The notes below the pieces were generated by a model. That model made no database searches, had not been told where the DNA came from, and saw only the letters and a program-made list of their open reading frames with translations. A program made the position numbers and the translations under genes. Positions 1 to 11,566 of a stretch of 64,000 bases of DNA are shown in pieces. How positions within the stretch are numbered: the stretch's first letter is position 1; each line of letters opens with the position of its first letter. This DNA comes from Galaxea fascicularis (Eukaryota; Cnidaria; Anthozoa; Scleractinia; Euphylliidae), in assembly GCA_948470475.1 (NCBI GenBank), contig OX419344.1, positions 20,369,725 to 20,433,724 on the forward strand, in the 5' to 3' direction.

Positions 1-412
1 TTTTACAGGTGAATCAGTAGTGAATCAGCTCGTAGTTTTATCGCAACTCGGAAAATATCCACGCGCCGATGTCGTGAACCCATCGAATAATACAACATGA
101 TGTATGAAATGTGTACACGATTAATTTTTTAAACAATCAGGGCCCGGTTGTTCAAAAGCCGATTAACCCTAATCCAAGGTTAAAAATTAACATTGCATTC
201 ATTTCTCTATCTCCAAACGTTGTTCAACGCTGATATTCTAAAAAAAGTTAGATTAAGGGAAGTCAATCTTGAAAAACAAAAAGCAGCAGAAGAAACTTTC
301 AAGCAAACGTCAAAAACTGAAACCAAAGTTTACGCTAATCCTGGATTAAATTAATCGGCTTTCGAACAACCGGCTCCAGTTTTATTCAGTAAAGCAAGGG
401 GTGTTTTATTAC

Positions 413-721
413 CGGTGATACAGACTGCACCAGCGTCTTTATTGCTATAGCAGTAGTGTTTTGTCCAACCATTGAGCGGACATTCTGCCAGTGAGGTCTC
501 ATTCCCCCTGCACCTTACGTTGTCTTTCCATCGAAGTCCTTGAATCCCTCTCCTAAACCCAGAGTAGGTAGCTGCTGTCGCACCTTCGAATCCTAGTTGA
601 CGGCAAACTACATTGGCGTCCTTTAAATCCCAGGAGTCAGCACAAACAGTTCCCCAGCTTCCACTTTCAAACACTTGTACTCGTCCTCGAGAGGTCACGC
701 TGCCATCACCTATCAATCGAA
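413..721 (-). CDS. SRCR exon A
   Basis: Complete SRCR domain exon, 309 nt, phase 1 to phase 1. On the minus strand it is preceded by a TTCTGACAG acceptor and followed by a GTAATA donor. Hallmarks visible are the WGTVC block, the VVCRQLGF block, the VRCRGNE block and the closing AVC, with six cysteines in all. No stop or frameshift. It is the most downstream domain in the window; further exons must lie beyond the left edge. Confidence 0.85.
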
Positions 722-3700
722 CTGTCAGAAAATAACGTTGTCAGAGGCAAATCATATTACTCTTTGTTCATGTTTAAAAATCCTAGCGGTATTGTTCTCT
801 TGCTTATTTGCATAACCAGAAATTTTGACATTGTCTGCATTTGTGCGAACTATTTTTAACTCTCTCATTACTAGTGTATTTATAGGAGCTTTTTCGTTGC
901 TTTTTCCTTGAGTTCTGGTTCTGCTGCCAAGTGACGTCTTTGACTGCTTGCCATTTAAGCAATATAATATTTGCTTCTGCAAATCTCTGTGGTGCGAGGA
1001 AACCGATCGCCCAAAATGCTATACATTAAAAAAAAGAAAATACCGATAAAACACAAAGCAACCTCGAAAAATCTCGAAAGGACTCCTTTGTTTGGAAGTA
1101 CAACTGCTGTACAACTCGACAGTGGTACAAAGATACGTAGACTAAAAGCCGAGCGATGACTTGATAACGCTCAGTATAAAGGTAAAGAAAAACCCCGTGT
1201 CTGTCACGGGAATTACTATGTCAAGTAAATTTTTGGCTATCTTACTGTTAAGCGTTATACCACAAGTGAATAGTGCCTTTCGCGCGTTCTGATTGGCTAA
1301 CTCGGAGGCGATTAGCAAAGTACTATTCACCTCCGAGCATCCGAAGATAAACAAAATAGCTTCCCGTTTCGGTTCCGAAGAGGAAATTATTTCGATAAAC
1401 GCTAGTTATTCAACTTGTATGGTATATACTAAATTAGTTATTCACATCAGTGTCGGTGAAAGTGATGTATATTTACCTACACTTCGGTGAATAATTGCTG
1501 GTGACGATGATTGTCATCTCAAACAGTCCTTCTAAAGACAACAATCATTCGGGCGATCCTGTTTTACCAAGTTATCATATGAATCCCTGGTTCAATACAT
1601 TTGAAATATTACAGTCAAAAATTGCCCTTTTAACAGAATACCACCTAATAGTTTTTAGACTATTTTTTAACGACTTATTTACTCTACGCATAACTAATGC
1701 TTCTTTAATTGTTTACAACCAACGTCGCATCAACGACGCCTGCACAAGAGCTAGGTATTTTACCTTTTGACTGGCATGCAACACCAGCTTTTCTTTTTCC
1801 TTCGCAGCCGTTAGACCCCAAGCCTTCATGGGCGCACGCAAAAAGAGACCTTTCATTTCCATTGCATTGCATCATTTTAGTCCATACTGGAACTTTTCTT
1901 CCTGTGTATTTTTCGTGTTCTAACGTCGCTGACAATGATCCATCAAAGTCCATCATTCGGCAAGCCACGTCAGCATCTTGTTTGTCCCACTGATCAGCAC
2001 ACACCCAGCCCCAGGTCATGTTGTAGTTAACTTGCACCAGACCTTCCCTGGAAGATTTTCCTCCTACCAAACGAACTGATGGAAAAAACAGACTCGAATG
2101 TCTGACTTTTGATTTTAACGTGCTTTTATTAACAACCTCGTAAAAGAAGAGGTGTCAAACAGGTGCGCATTTTGTTTTCTTACCGCTATTTGTCCATTGG
2201 TCTACAAAACCTACTTCGGACGAAAGGCCGGGGAAAGGGGTATCGCGTTCCATACCGTTCCCCTTTCCCTTCGTGCGCGGTGCGTATTTATGGCGGCGCC
2301 GAGGTGGATAGATCAGCAACATGCACATATACTGTCATAATTACTCAAATCACAGAAATTAGCTTTGCAAATTACCTCCAATACAGGTAACACCTGCATC
2401 TTCACTGTGGTCACAATTACCTCCTCCCCACCTACTGTGCCTGCAGTCTGTCAACGAATTCTCACTTCCTGTACATCGTACGTCATCCATCAATATTTTT
2501 CCTGTTCCTCTGCCAAAATACGCCTCCTTCTTTGCGGCCAGGGCCCTTGGAAATCCAAGCTGACGACAAACCACGTCGGCATCTTTCAATACCAGTTATT
2601 ATCACACACTGTTCCCCATTTTTCACGATGGAGTACTTCCACGCGGCCCTCGTGAGTTCCAATTCCATCGACCAAACGAATATCTAAGAAGTTATCAATA
2701 AAGCCTTTTTTCGAGTATTGCTTCCATCCAAGTGTGTTATGTTATGATGTCAGCAAGTGTGAAAGTTCAAGGTGATTCTGAGCAAATTTATCTCAAATGT
2801 AGGTCAATAACGAGAAGCTACTAATCAAAATGAATTAAATGAATATTTTGAAATTAATAATAATATTGACTAATAAAATTTGTGTAGAATACTAAGCATG
2901 CATGCCTTCCAAAGATATTAAATTAAGGTTAACTCGAAACATAAGGTCAATGAAATCCCTTTAAACCATATCAGACCATAGGCATTTTATATTATCTAAG
3001 AATTCTGCCTTTTCAGTCTGCCGAGAACCGAAAGAAAGGCGTCAGTTTTCAACGTACTCCGTCAAGCAGCAACTTTTGCGATATTATCATCCTATGCATG
3101 AGTGATATGCATTGAATTCGTGGCAGACCTTTCTTGAAGGAAATTCTTTAAATCGCGTCAAACGATTCTCGTTCATAATATTAACACTTTGCAAAGGCAG
3201 CAAATCTATTCATCCACTGAGTGACATTGATTAAGCAAAATTAAGTCCACATAATCATATTCAAGTCCATTAAGTTAAAAACAAGTTCAGCTTGTTCAAC
3301 TGAAAAGCACTTGCATCGCCACTTCTACCAATCTAATCAAAGGAAACAATTGTTTACGAGTCGTGCAACTCGCACCTGAAGTTGAATCTGCCATGTCACG
3401 ACTTGAAAAAATTGGTAAGTATTGGACAACCCTCGGATAAGGGGGTTGTGCGGGATAGCCCGTGGGCAATGTAAGTTGTGAACTTCAGAGAACTGGAAAG
3501 TTGGCGTTAACGCTTTATCGAGAAAAAAATTGTAAGATTTCCTTGGAAAAAAAATTTAGTCCGTTAACGGCTTAAAAGTTGCTGATTAAAACTCCCCAGG
3601 CAAATTGCATTCTTTGTGCAAATTAGTTGGTAAAAAAACTCACCACCGTCCTTTGCTTTAACCGTCTGTACAATGATAGCTGAAGTAAAAATAAACAACA

Positions 3701-4569
3701 AAATGTTATCCCTTCATCCCTGTAGCTTCAGACACCATCCCAAATATTATAACCTCGTAAACTTCTCTCATATAGTAAAAATAGTCTTACAATGCAAGGA
3801 TTGCTACAGAAAAAGCAGTGATCAACAGCACAGTTTTATCATGCGACACTTATGATAAATACCTGCGAAGAGAAAGGAAATAATAGCGAACATGATGCTT
3901 GTCCGACAGTCGTGGCAAAGGGAATGAAGGTGATATTCATGTGACAAGACAGTACTACTGCACCAGTCTGCACATTAATTAAAAATTGTTTGTCATTTCG
4001 TATCAGCACCCCTTATTTCTTTTTCGTTATTTTTGTTTACTACTGACCAGATAGGGAGAATGTTTTGTCTTAACAAAATCGAAAGATTTGTCCAACATTT
4101 TATATCAATGACTTTTGACATAAGAGCGTAGATTCCGCCCCTAATTGGCTCCATATTAATAGCAACTTACTTATGGCTCTCACAACAGAGTTACACATCC
4201 GCTAAAATTAAAAGTCCTTCATAGTATTACTGTTAACCTCTTTAACTGTTGCATTATTGAGTCCTAATAATTTTGCGCTTTGTGGATAAAATCTAACGAA
4301 AATGACCATTCAAATCAAAGCCGCTGGGCGTCAGTTCATGGAGAAAGTAACAGAGTGCTATCATTCAAATGAAACTGACTCAAGAGTACTTCAATCAGTG
4401 TCAGTGTTTGCAAAACGAAAGTTTGCTGAAGTCGAATTCTTAGTGTTTGATTGTTCTGCCGTCGAGCTCTGGTTGCGGTAAGACTCCTCGAAAAACAAAT
4501 TGTGACACGTTGATCATAAGTAACGTTGGAACAGAAGGCAAGGAAGAATATAAGAGTTACTTTTGTCAT
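413..4569 (-). CDS. Partial SRCR-domain gene (at least three SRCR domains)
   Basis: Minus-strand gene encoding an extracellular scavenger-receptor cysteine-rich (SRCR) protein of the DMBT1-like tandem type. Known SRCR proteins are secreted or membrane receptors that bind microbial or extracellular ligands. Three exons (2376-2683, 1764-2075, 413-721) each encode one whole domain of about 103 residues with phase-1 boundaries on both sides, so they splice in frame as modules. Each domain has six cysteines, the group A count, yet lies in a single exon, the arrangement usual for group B. The gene runs off the left edge. The 5' end is tentative: a 22-nt microexon and a possible signal-peptide exon fit the phase but have weak support. 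The first SRCR exon has a one-base deletion, so this copy may be broken. Confidence 0.8.
1250..1497. repeat. Dispersed repeat, GAATAGT/ATTATTCACC family
   Basis: Lies in the intron between SRCR exons A and B. It contains GAATAGTGCC, then the inverse ACTATTCACC, and ends with ACTTCGGTGAATAATTG. A related shorter copy in opposite orientation is at 40238-40352. It looks like a non-autonomous inverted-repeat element. Confidence 0.5.
1764..2075 (-). CDS. SRCR exon B
   Basis: Complete SRCR domain exon, 312 nt, phase 1 to phase 1, bounded by a CCATCAG acceptor and a GTAAAA donor. Six cysteines and the WGWVCADQW block are visible. It is more diverged than exon A: the usual CRQLGF core reads CRMMDF. 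Open throughout. Confidence 0.85.
2195..2290. repeat. Small GC-rich imperfect hairpin
   Basis: Within the SRCR intron, a GC-rich patch contains GGGGAAAGGGGTA followed about 12 bases later by TACCGTTCCCC, forming an imperfect hairpin in otherwise AT-rich DNA. Confidence 0.35.
2376..2683 (-). CDS. SRCR exon C, with one-base frameshift
   Basis: SRCR domain exon of 308 nt where its phase-1/phase-1 neighbours are multiples of three. Acceptor CTTAG and donor GTAATT are present. The reading frame is good up to the NNW motif, then breaks near 2586-2594: five bases lie between the TGG codon and the [12 protein letters not shown] block where six are needed, giving an immediate TGA. The second part is an intact SRCR frame with the remaining cysteines. 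Either the domain is pseudogenised or a base is missing from the assembly; expected length, splice sites and all six cysteines are otherwise kept. Confidence 0.75.
3644..3665 (-). CDS. Candidate 22-nt microexon of the SRCR gene
   Basis: On the minus strand a 22-nt segment sits between a TTGTACAG acceptor and a GTGAGT donor. Read from phase 0 it encodes TVKAKDG plus one base, and with the next exon gives KDGDIRLVDG, a typical SRCR start. Support is phase and splice consensus only. Confidence 0.35.
4525..4569 (-). CDS. Candidate signal-peptide exon of the SRCR gene
   Basis: A minus-strand ATG at 4567-4569 opens a short hydrophobic stretch ([15 protein letters not shown]) resembling a signal peptide. 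The donor that would give the required phase (GTTACT after 4525) is poor, so this is a weak candidate for the first coding exon. Confidence 0.2.
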
Positions 4570-4917
4570 GTATCATGTACCTTCCATCAAGATCTGTGTT
4601 GTTTCTATTATGCACACATTGAAAAATACCTTAACTCAAAGTAGATACTGATGAAATACCAGGATATTTCCTTTCGCTAAAAAATCATATCTTCATCGCG
4701 CGCAGTGAAGATACTATTTTTTTTTTCACGTGTGAGGTTATTGGTGTCGCTATGGTTACTAAAAAGATTAGCCAATTACAAGGGACTCTTCAAAGATAAA
4801 AAAAAAGTTGTGTTTTATGTGGAAATTTCGCTTTGCTGACTCGTGAGAAATACTTTCAGCACTCGAAGATAAAATTCGTATCCCCGCGCGGCCATGTAAT
4901 ATCCTCTATGTAACAGT

Positions 4918-5590
4918 AAGCATAAGCATAAGCACAAGAAAACGGAAATGTTCGTTTTTCTTGTGCTTATGCTTATGTCGAGTGCGTTAAGCCTAGTTCC
5001 CACTAGTGACATAACGATCATAATCATAATCATAAGCACGAACATAACGTTGTTATGTCGCTTATGTCTCAGTGGGAACGTCTGGAAACATAATCATAGG
5101 CGCCCTTATGATCAACATAATCATAATCATAAGAAAATGATCGACTATTTTCTTATGATTATGATTATGTCTTTGACTATGACTATGTTGCTTTTCTTTG
5201 TAGTGGGAACGCGAAAATCATAACGACATAATGAGAAACATAATGACGCAACGGGGTCATTGTATTTTGCCCAATGAAAGTCTAGGTCCAGTACTTTCGG
5301 GTCGGTTCATTTCAAGATGGCAGCTAGGTTCGAGGAAAAGCTTGCGAGTGCAGTTGAAGACCGTTCCCACTAGAACATAAGAAGCTTATGTTTATGTTTA
5401 GGATTATGATTATGCTTATGATCCTTATGTCGCTAGTGGGAACTAAGCTTTACTGATGAAAACAGCATAAGACAATTAAGTGTGTTCGTTCTTCTTATGT
5501 TTCTGTTCATGCTTATGCTTATGTCGCTGCTGTGTCCATTTGCACTCTTTTGCTTATGCTTGTGGTTACTGCGCTAGTGGAAACCAACCT
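4918..5590. repeat. Cluster of TTATG-rich hairpin elements
   Basis: Several palindromes built from CATAAG/CATAATC and their complement lie side by side: 4918-4977, 4994-5080, 5118-5171 and 5365-5447. Two are bounded by the inverted pair GTTCCCACTAG / CTAGTGGGAAC or near variants. This is a family of small foldback elements, partly overlapping or nested. The reading frames across it are products of the repeat. Confidence 0.7.
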
Positions 5591-6237
5591 TTACCGAGTA
5601 GGAAATGAGGTGTTTGCCGAGGATCTCGTTGTAGTAAGTGAAAGAGAAATTCAATTGACAAAGGTTCTTTATTCTACTTTTATTTACACTATTAGTTGTT
5701 TTTTGTTTTTTGTTTTTTTTTCACGTTAGCACGCTGAATTTTCTTTTCAGTTTCCTTAAAAGGCGAGAAAACAATTGAATGGTCTGTAAGCTGAAAACTA
5801 ATTCCTTACCGGTTTTAGTATTTCCTTCAGTCAATTGTACGACTTACCTCTTCCTCATTGATTGAAGAACACGTCTTTACATTCGTACTCTTGAATTTGA
5901 ACACCTTCTTTTAGAAGATCTCGAAAGCAAACAACAGCCGGAAATAGAATCATCAATTAGTCCAACTTTAGAAATTCTTTTAAGAAGAGAAGCTTTTTTT
6001 ATAAGAACGTTGAGGCTGAGATAGGCCAACATTTTAAGAACATACTCAGATTGAGAGTCAGTAAAAACGTCTTTATTTTGCCCATTTGTTTTTGTTGCGT
6101 TGTGAACTTGTGTGTTCAATGCTTTTTGTAAAGCTCAAGAGTTTGGGCGATATCTTGTGCTGTTGTTTTGTTTTGAATCCATTTTCCACTCTGACATTTC
6201 TCTCTTGAGTAATTTTGTAGAGATGGAAATTTAATTT

Positions 6238-6240
6238 GGT

Positions 6241-6271
<31 letters not shown>

Positions 6272-6272
6272 T
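6238..6272. repeat. (TG)n followed by G-tract
   Basis: A short TG dinucleotide run passes directly into about 18 consecutive G, a site prone to slippage and mis-assembly. Confidence 0.9.
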
Positions 6273-6815
6273 TACTGTTTTCTGCAGTTCTATTGATACG
6301 AGCAAGTGACTGAGGACAACCGTTGAAAAAGAAACTGGAAACCTAGGTGAGGGGATCAGCATCGAGAACAGCGTCGAGTCTTCCTACTTCAGCGGCTGGC
6401 AAAGAGTAAAAGTTCATTTCAAACGAGTAGAACTACCTTAAAAGACTTCGGAGAGCCGAAATTATGAGCCATTCCGTGGATGGAGGACATTTTAACCTAT
6501 AAATCACTAGGCTGTCAAATCGAGCAAGTTAAACCGGATTAAATGCAACTATGTTTTTGGACAGACTAAAGTATCCTTGCACATAACTGAATGAGCCCGC
6601 GATTGAGAGTTGCAAAAAGGCTCCCTGGCCGCATACGTAGAAATGTTTTCTTGTGAGCTCTCATTATGGACTGGCATTAGGTAACGCTTCAAACAAGTTC
6701 TCATTCCCAAACGGAGATTTTTTTTAATACGGTTAATCCTTCTTCTTTTCACATATGCAAATGAAAACAACTGTCGTGAAAGAACCACAAATTTAGGCGG
6801 ATGTTTTTAAATTAA

Positions 6816-7028
6816 TGGCCTATTTACACGCTGCGATTTCTCGTGCCAATTTGTCGGCCCCGAGAAATCGTGAAGCAAATCGGCCGATCACAGATTTTTT
6901 CCGAATCGGCCGACATGTCGGACTGAAATCGCGCGCGCATTGGGTCGCCATATACACGCGCCGATTTGCTTCACGTTTTCTCGGGGCCGACAAATCGGCA
7001 CGACAAATCGCAGCGTGTAAATAGGCCA
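6816..7028. mobile_element. 213-bp palindromic MITE with TAA target duplication
   Basis: The ends are TGGCCTATTTACACGCTGCG and its complement, and the palindrome extends inward through the GTCGGCCCC blocks. TAA flanks both ends (6813-6815, 7029-7031), the 3-bp target duplication usual for PIF/Harbinger relatives. No transposase. The two opposed frames here translate to nearly the same peptide because the element is palindromic. Confidence 0.8.
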
Positions 7029-7289
7029 TAAGAGCAAATGCGAGGTAAAATTTTTTTAAATCGATGGCATGACAACATCGTTGTAGAGTCACTACAAAGT
7101 AACATCTATTTCGGTTGCTATATTTAGACAACGAACTTGAACAAAACGGAAACACAGGAGTATCCAATAAGAACGAACGTGCCTCCTTTTAACATCTTGA
7201 ATTGTCAAAAACGCATGAGTATGCCATGAAACGGCAGTTACGTTAGTTTAAGAGCATTCTCGTCCCCAGAGCCCATGATCCTGCTGACA

Positions 7290-7540
7290 TGCGGCAGGGA
7301 TCGAGAGCTATGGCCAGTTCTGAAATATGTACAGTCGCAGCTCAACCAATGAGAAGCAGACTACAAACCAATCGCGACTTAGCATGCTTGCGTGTATTTT
7401 CCCACACTTTTCATCGGTTACATGCAATTTCTTCGAATTCTGATTGTACGTGTCATTGCGTCATTACGTTCTTGACGTCGTTTATGATTAGCTGAAGTGT
7501 CTGCATTGATTTTAGTGCCACTTTACGACACTACAAATTG
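7290..7540 (+). repeat. SINE-like dispersed repeat, copy 1
   Basis: Shares an ordered set of motifs (CAACCAATGAGAAGC, then GGTTACATGCAATT, TTCTGATTG, and TTACGACACTACAAATTGAAA) with 49210-49425 and, more weakly, 32385-32565. Order and orientation are conserved, suggesting a short retroposon family; no tail or target duplication is obvious. Confidence 0.5.
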
Positions 7541-8187
7541 AAAATCTCTCTAATGCAACATACAAATGTCTTGATGTATTCCAGGACTATGGATAAGATC
7601 GTGTAAATATCAGTTTCTCTTGATTATAAACTGGCCAAAACCAATATTTCTTCACAATTTCTCCTTTACCGATTCAGCCACTGGCAGTATTAGGGCAGTT
7701 GAATCTGAAAACCGAGATATCAGCCTGGAGTTTGAAAACAGGGTCGCTCTTTTTTAATGTTTGCCCTGAAATTCAATGTAGAACTGGCTGCCGTAGTTAG
7801 CCACTTCCACCATAGAGTGACCCATGATTTTTGAGGGGGGATTCCGTCAAGGCAGGTCTGGCCAATGTCTGCAGGGATAGGGCTAAGAGACAATGGGCAT
7901 TTTGGGTAGCCAGTGCAAAAAGGCAGGGGGAGGGCACACTTGATCAAAAATTGGCTTTGTGAGTTGTTTGTTCTTGCGTACTAGTTAAATGTGCAGTGCT
8001 TCTGTGACCTCTCACCAATTTCTGGGTTTAGTTTGGGTTTATTTCCAGTCAGATAGACTGTGGGCCCCTTGCCGGGCTCTGACCTCTGGCCTCACAGTCC
8101 AATGCAGCCCCTGGCGGCAAACCCGGACTAGGTTGGGAGAAGGAGGGTTGCTGACGTGGTGTTAATTACTTTTTTTATTGAAAGCAG

Positions 8188-8284
8188 GTGGCTGAGTGTT
8201 GCAAATTTGGAGGAGATAGCTGACGAACCAAGGAAAGCCCTGCTACTGGACTGGCAAATACCAACGACAAGGCATGACCGGCAG
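8188..8284 (+). other. Exon-like segment, no recognised product
   Basis: Bounded by a TTGAAAGCAG acceptor and a CAG/GTAAGG donor and open for 32 codons (from RWLSVANLEEIAD to HDRQ). Similar splice-bounded pieces follow at about 8469-8524 and 9081-9180, but the phases do not join into one reading frame. It may be part of a non-coding or decayed transcript. Confidence 0.25.
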
Positions 8285-9619
8285 GTAAGGATTGCATCTA
8301 TCCGCGGGCAAAAGCCGGCCATTTTGGGGTCGTTTTGGGGCCATTTGAACAGGCTTGTGGTCCGGAGGTCAGCTATAGATAAATTCTGTCTTTCCTAGCA
8401 CAAAAATGATATTCTAAAAATCCTTACCTCATGTAAAATCTTCACATTACTGCGTTTTATCCTTCCAGGAATGAACAGCACATGGAATGGGCGAAGTTCA
8501 AGTCAAAGCAAAGTAAATCTTAAGGTAAATTAATAGCTTTCAGGCTTGTAGGCTTATTGTAATCAAGCATCAGTACCCTGCAAGAGAGGCAAACCTGGGC
8601 AAAAATCTATAGAGTGCCTAATAATTGTGTCCCTCATTTGTGATCACCTGATTTAACCAGCTTGTAATGTGAAGGTAATTACGACTCGGCGGTTATCTAG
8701 CACGTTTAAAATTGTACGCTTACGTTTCGAAAAGCGAGCTGATGGCGTCATACAAAGTGAAAATTGCACAATCAAATTTGCAAGACCACCATGTTGGATC
8801 GATCTGTTACCTTGGAAGCCTTGGCTATGGGAACACCAGTTCACATGCAGTACCAAGTGTAGTTCAAATTTATTATCAACTCCGTTTAGAACTTTAATTC
8901 ATACAGTTGGGTCTGAGATCCATTATTTTTTTCTATGATTAGTTTTAGTTCTTTAGTTCATACTACCCCTTTTCTCAATGTCACAAGAATGTTTATTTTT
9001 GAACTAGTTTAATTAAATTGAATTGATCTTAAGTGACATAAAGAAGCTAATGGAGTGCCTTATCTCTATACCTTTAGACAAGACAACCAGTTGCCGGGCA
9101 GTGAGGAACAGATGTATGAAAAGAGTGTATTGGACTGGGGAATACGCTATGGGGACAGCCCGAATCTGTTGACACCAAAGGTTCATTCATTGCTTTTCAC
9201 AGTAGAAAATAAGCTAAGATTAAGGGTGCAGTTGTCCAAAGCAGTTTTTTCATCAAAATGACAAAATTAAAACAAGTTTTTAAGGCTTATGGAAAACTAT
9301 TAAGAAATTTACGTCCTATGTGACACTGGGCGCGGAAAGTACTAATGATAAAGATGATGTAGAAATAGCCCGCAGGAGTTTTAACGATTTTAAGTATGTT
9401 TTGTTTACAGTAAGAAATCTAGAACGAAAAAGAAATCTGATTAGGTTTTTTTTGTTTCCACTGGAAGTGTTTAAAATGTTTGGAAATTAAGGTTTGCTGA
9501 AAGAAAATACGCCCAAAGCGGGCCAAAGAAATAAAGTCATGATCAGGCCTGGATTTAACTTCATTGCCATTTGATATCAATTATTTCGAAAGAAATGTCT
9601 TATGCATAATTACGCCTTT

Positions 9620-10236
9620 AAAGGAGGCTCGATAGCTATGTCATGTAAAGCTATTTCATGTATGCCTATGTTTGCTGCTAAGAAGAAAAATAGAGCTGTG
9701 CTTTTGATGGGGGTCTTGAGTATGGAGTAAAAAAGTCTTTTGGCGGGAAAAATCTGTATGGGTTTACGGATTTAGCCCTTCAAATGCTAAGTTATGTTTT
9801 GACTTTGTACTAAACCCGTGTTGAAAGTGCAGATCAGTTTTTCTTTCCGACAACCTCCTAGGCAAAAAAAAATGAAAAGAGATAGCCTACCAATGACAAG
9901 TTACCAGGGGACCGTTACTCGAAGCTCCCGGTAATTACCGGGCCCGTTAAGCAGTTTTGTTTTCCATTCCAGATGGAAGTTTAAAAGGTTTTGAAAATTA
10001 TACAGTAAAGTTATCAGCTAAAGAAACAAAATGGACTGCATTAGAGGTCAGAACATTCCCTACTTTTATTGAGATTTTGAGTTCAAAATATGGTTTGCGG
10101 GCCCGTCAAGTTATCGGGACTTTCGAGAAACGGGCCCCTGGCCCCTTTAAAAGCGGATTTTTTTTTCATTCATTGTTGTATTTAAAGACAAGAGAAAAGT
10201 GGAATAAGAAAGTCTTTGTTTTATTTACAAGTCTTT
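9620..10236 (+). repeat. Dispersed repeat copy 1, carrying an insertion
   Basis: Near-identical over about 300 bases to 23212-23612 (for example GATAGCTATGTCATGTAAAG and ATCTGTATGGGTTTACGG). The match resumes after 10140 with CCCCTTTAAAAGCG and the AAGTCTTTGTTTTATTTA end. The copies differ mainly by a 234-bp insertion at 9906-10139. Confidence 0.8.
9906..10139. mobile_element. 234-bp TIR element inserted in the dispersed repeat
   Basis: The ends are imperfect inverted repeats about 45 bases long: AGGGGACCGTTACTCGAA on the left and, reversed, AGGGGCCCGTTTCTCGAA on the right, each followed inward by a CCCGRTAA block and a GGGCCCG block. The paralogue at 23506-23516 shows the uninterrupted TTACCAGGCCCC. 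The target duplication is not clear. Confidence 0.65.
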
Positions 10237-10239
10237 TTA

Positions 10240-11560
10240 TCATTCACTTGTTGTATTAAGATATTTCATGAAATTAATAAGTTCATCCTCTCTTGCAAGT
10301 ACCAAATGCTTTTTCACTTTTTTTAGCAACAGCTGTGAACAGAATATCTACGCAACTATGCACATCGCGTTTAATAGTTATTCAAATCAATAAAAAAGTG
10401 TAACCTACTTTTTTCTTCCGTTGTTGAAGAAAGAGGAGAAATGTGTATCATTTATAAATTAAACCAAAGGTATTGAAATAAAAGTCTAATCTTCATCGAA
10501 TACTCCTCTTTACACCTCATCGTATTTAAGCTATGATATCAAAGGGAATTAAATTGATCGCAACCATTGGTAACATGCCTTCGTTCTTCATCACTATGTT
10601 TGAGGATGAACAGTATTAAGAGTGAAGATGAGCACACTAGAAGGTTTTATTGCTAAGAAATAAACGATAGTGATCGCTAAGGGAAGGGAGGGGAGGGGAG
10701 GGGAATGGTTAGATGAATATATCCTCTCCTTTCTCCCTTGGCTTTACCTGAGTGCGCTTCAATTTTAAGCCTCCTGTTAGTGCGTTATAGAGACAAAGAA
10801 ACAAAAGATTACTTGAAAACAAACAAAGGACGCATTGATTTCCAAATATAGGGCCTCTAAATTACTTCAGCGTCGAAGGTACAATATTGTCGGCAACTTA
10901 TTTTATAGCTTGACCATCGGTGAGAAGATGATCAAAATTGATCGAAATGAGTGAAGGTATCTCACATTGAATAATACGTCTTTCCCGAAGGCAAGGAAGT
11001 TTAATTTAATGTTTGTCTTTAAATTAAGCCGCCGTAATGATGGACTATGAATAAATGTCAGTTTAGTTACTGAGGATATGATTTTAAAGACACAGTGTTC
11101 CCACTGCAAGAACTCTTTGTTGCGTCAACTGTTAATTTACTCCCGATGCAATTATTTTGTTTTCTTTCAGATCGCAAAAAAAAAATAATAAAAAGGGGAT
11201 TGCAATAAGTATTTCCTCCAGCTATGATGGTCACGTTCCTTAGAAACGATTTCTTGGCCACGCCCAATTTTTGAGATCTTACGAGTTAATCTGTTACAAT
11301 GATCCGTAAGCTAGATTATCTGCTATTTATTAAAGAAAAATGTTTTTCTTTTCCGTATAAACCTAATTAAATTAAATTGCCTTGCTTCAGTGTGAAGGCG
11401 TGTACTATGCAATTAATTTTGCCGTACTAAAGTAAAGGGAATCGTTATTAAGATCGTTATCATCTCTTGTCCCATCTTCGATTGCACGTGACTGAGTTAC
11501 TTTGCCAATCCATCAATAGGTAACACCCTTTCAAGGCAAAGCTAAGGCACCAGTGCAATC
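10240..11560. other. No gene recognised
   Basis: AT-rich spacer upstream of the GPCR pseudogene. The only distinct feature is a short GGGGA repeat near 10680-10705. Confidence 0.5.
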
Positions 11561-11566
11561 ACACGC

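Larger units (their letters stand above)
2690..4900. other. SRCR 5' region, mostly non-coding
   Basis: Apart from the tentative microexon and signal-peptide exon, I see only AT-rich sequence with short chance reading frames and no clear repeats. Confidence 0.4.

Noticed and set aside
6815..7167. Opposed frames MAYLHAAISRANLSAP and MAYLHAAICRADLSAP
   Set aside because: They are the two strands of one palindromic MITE.
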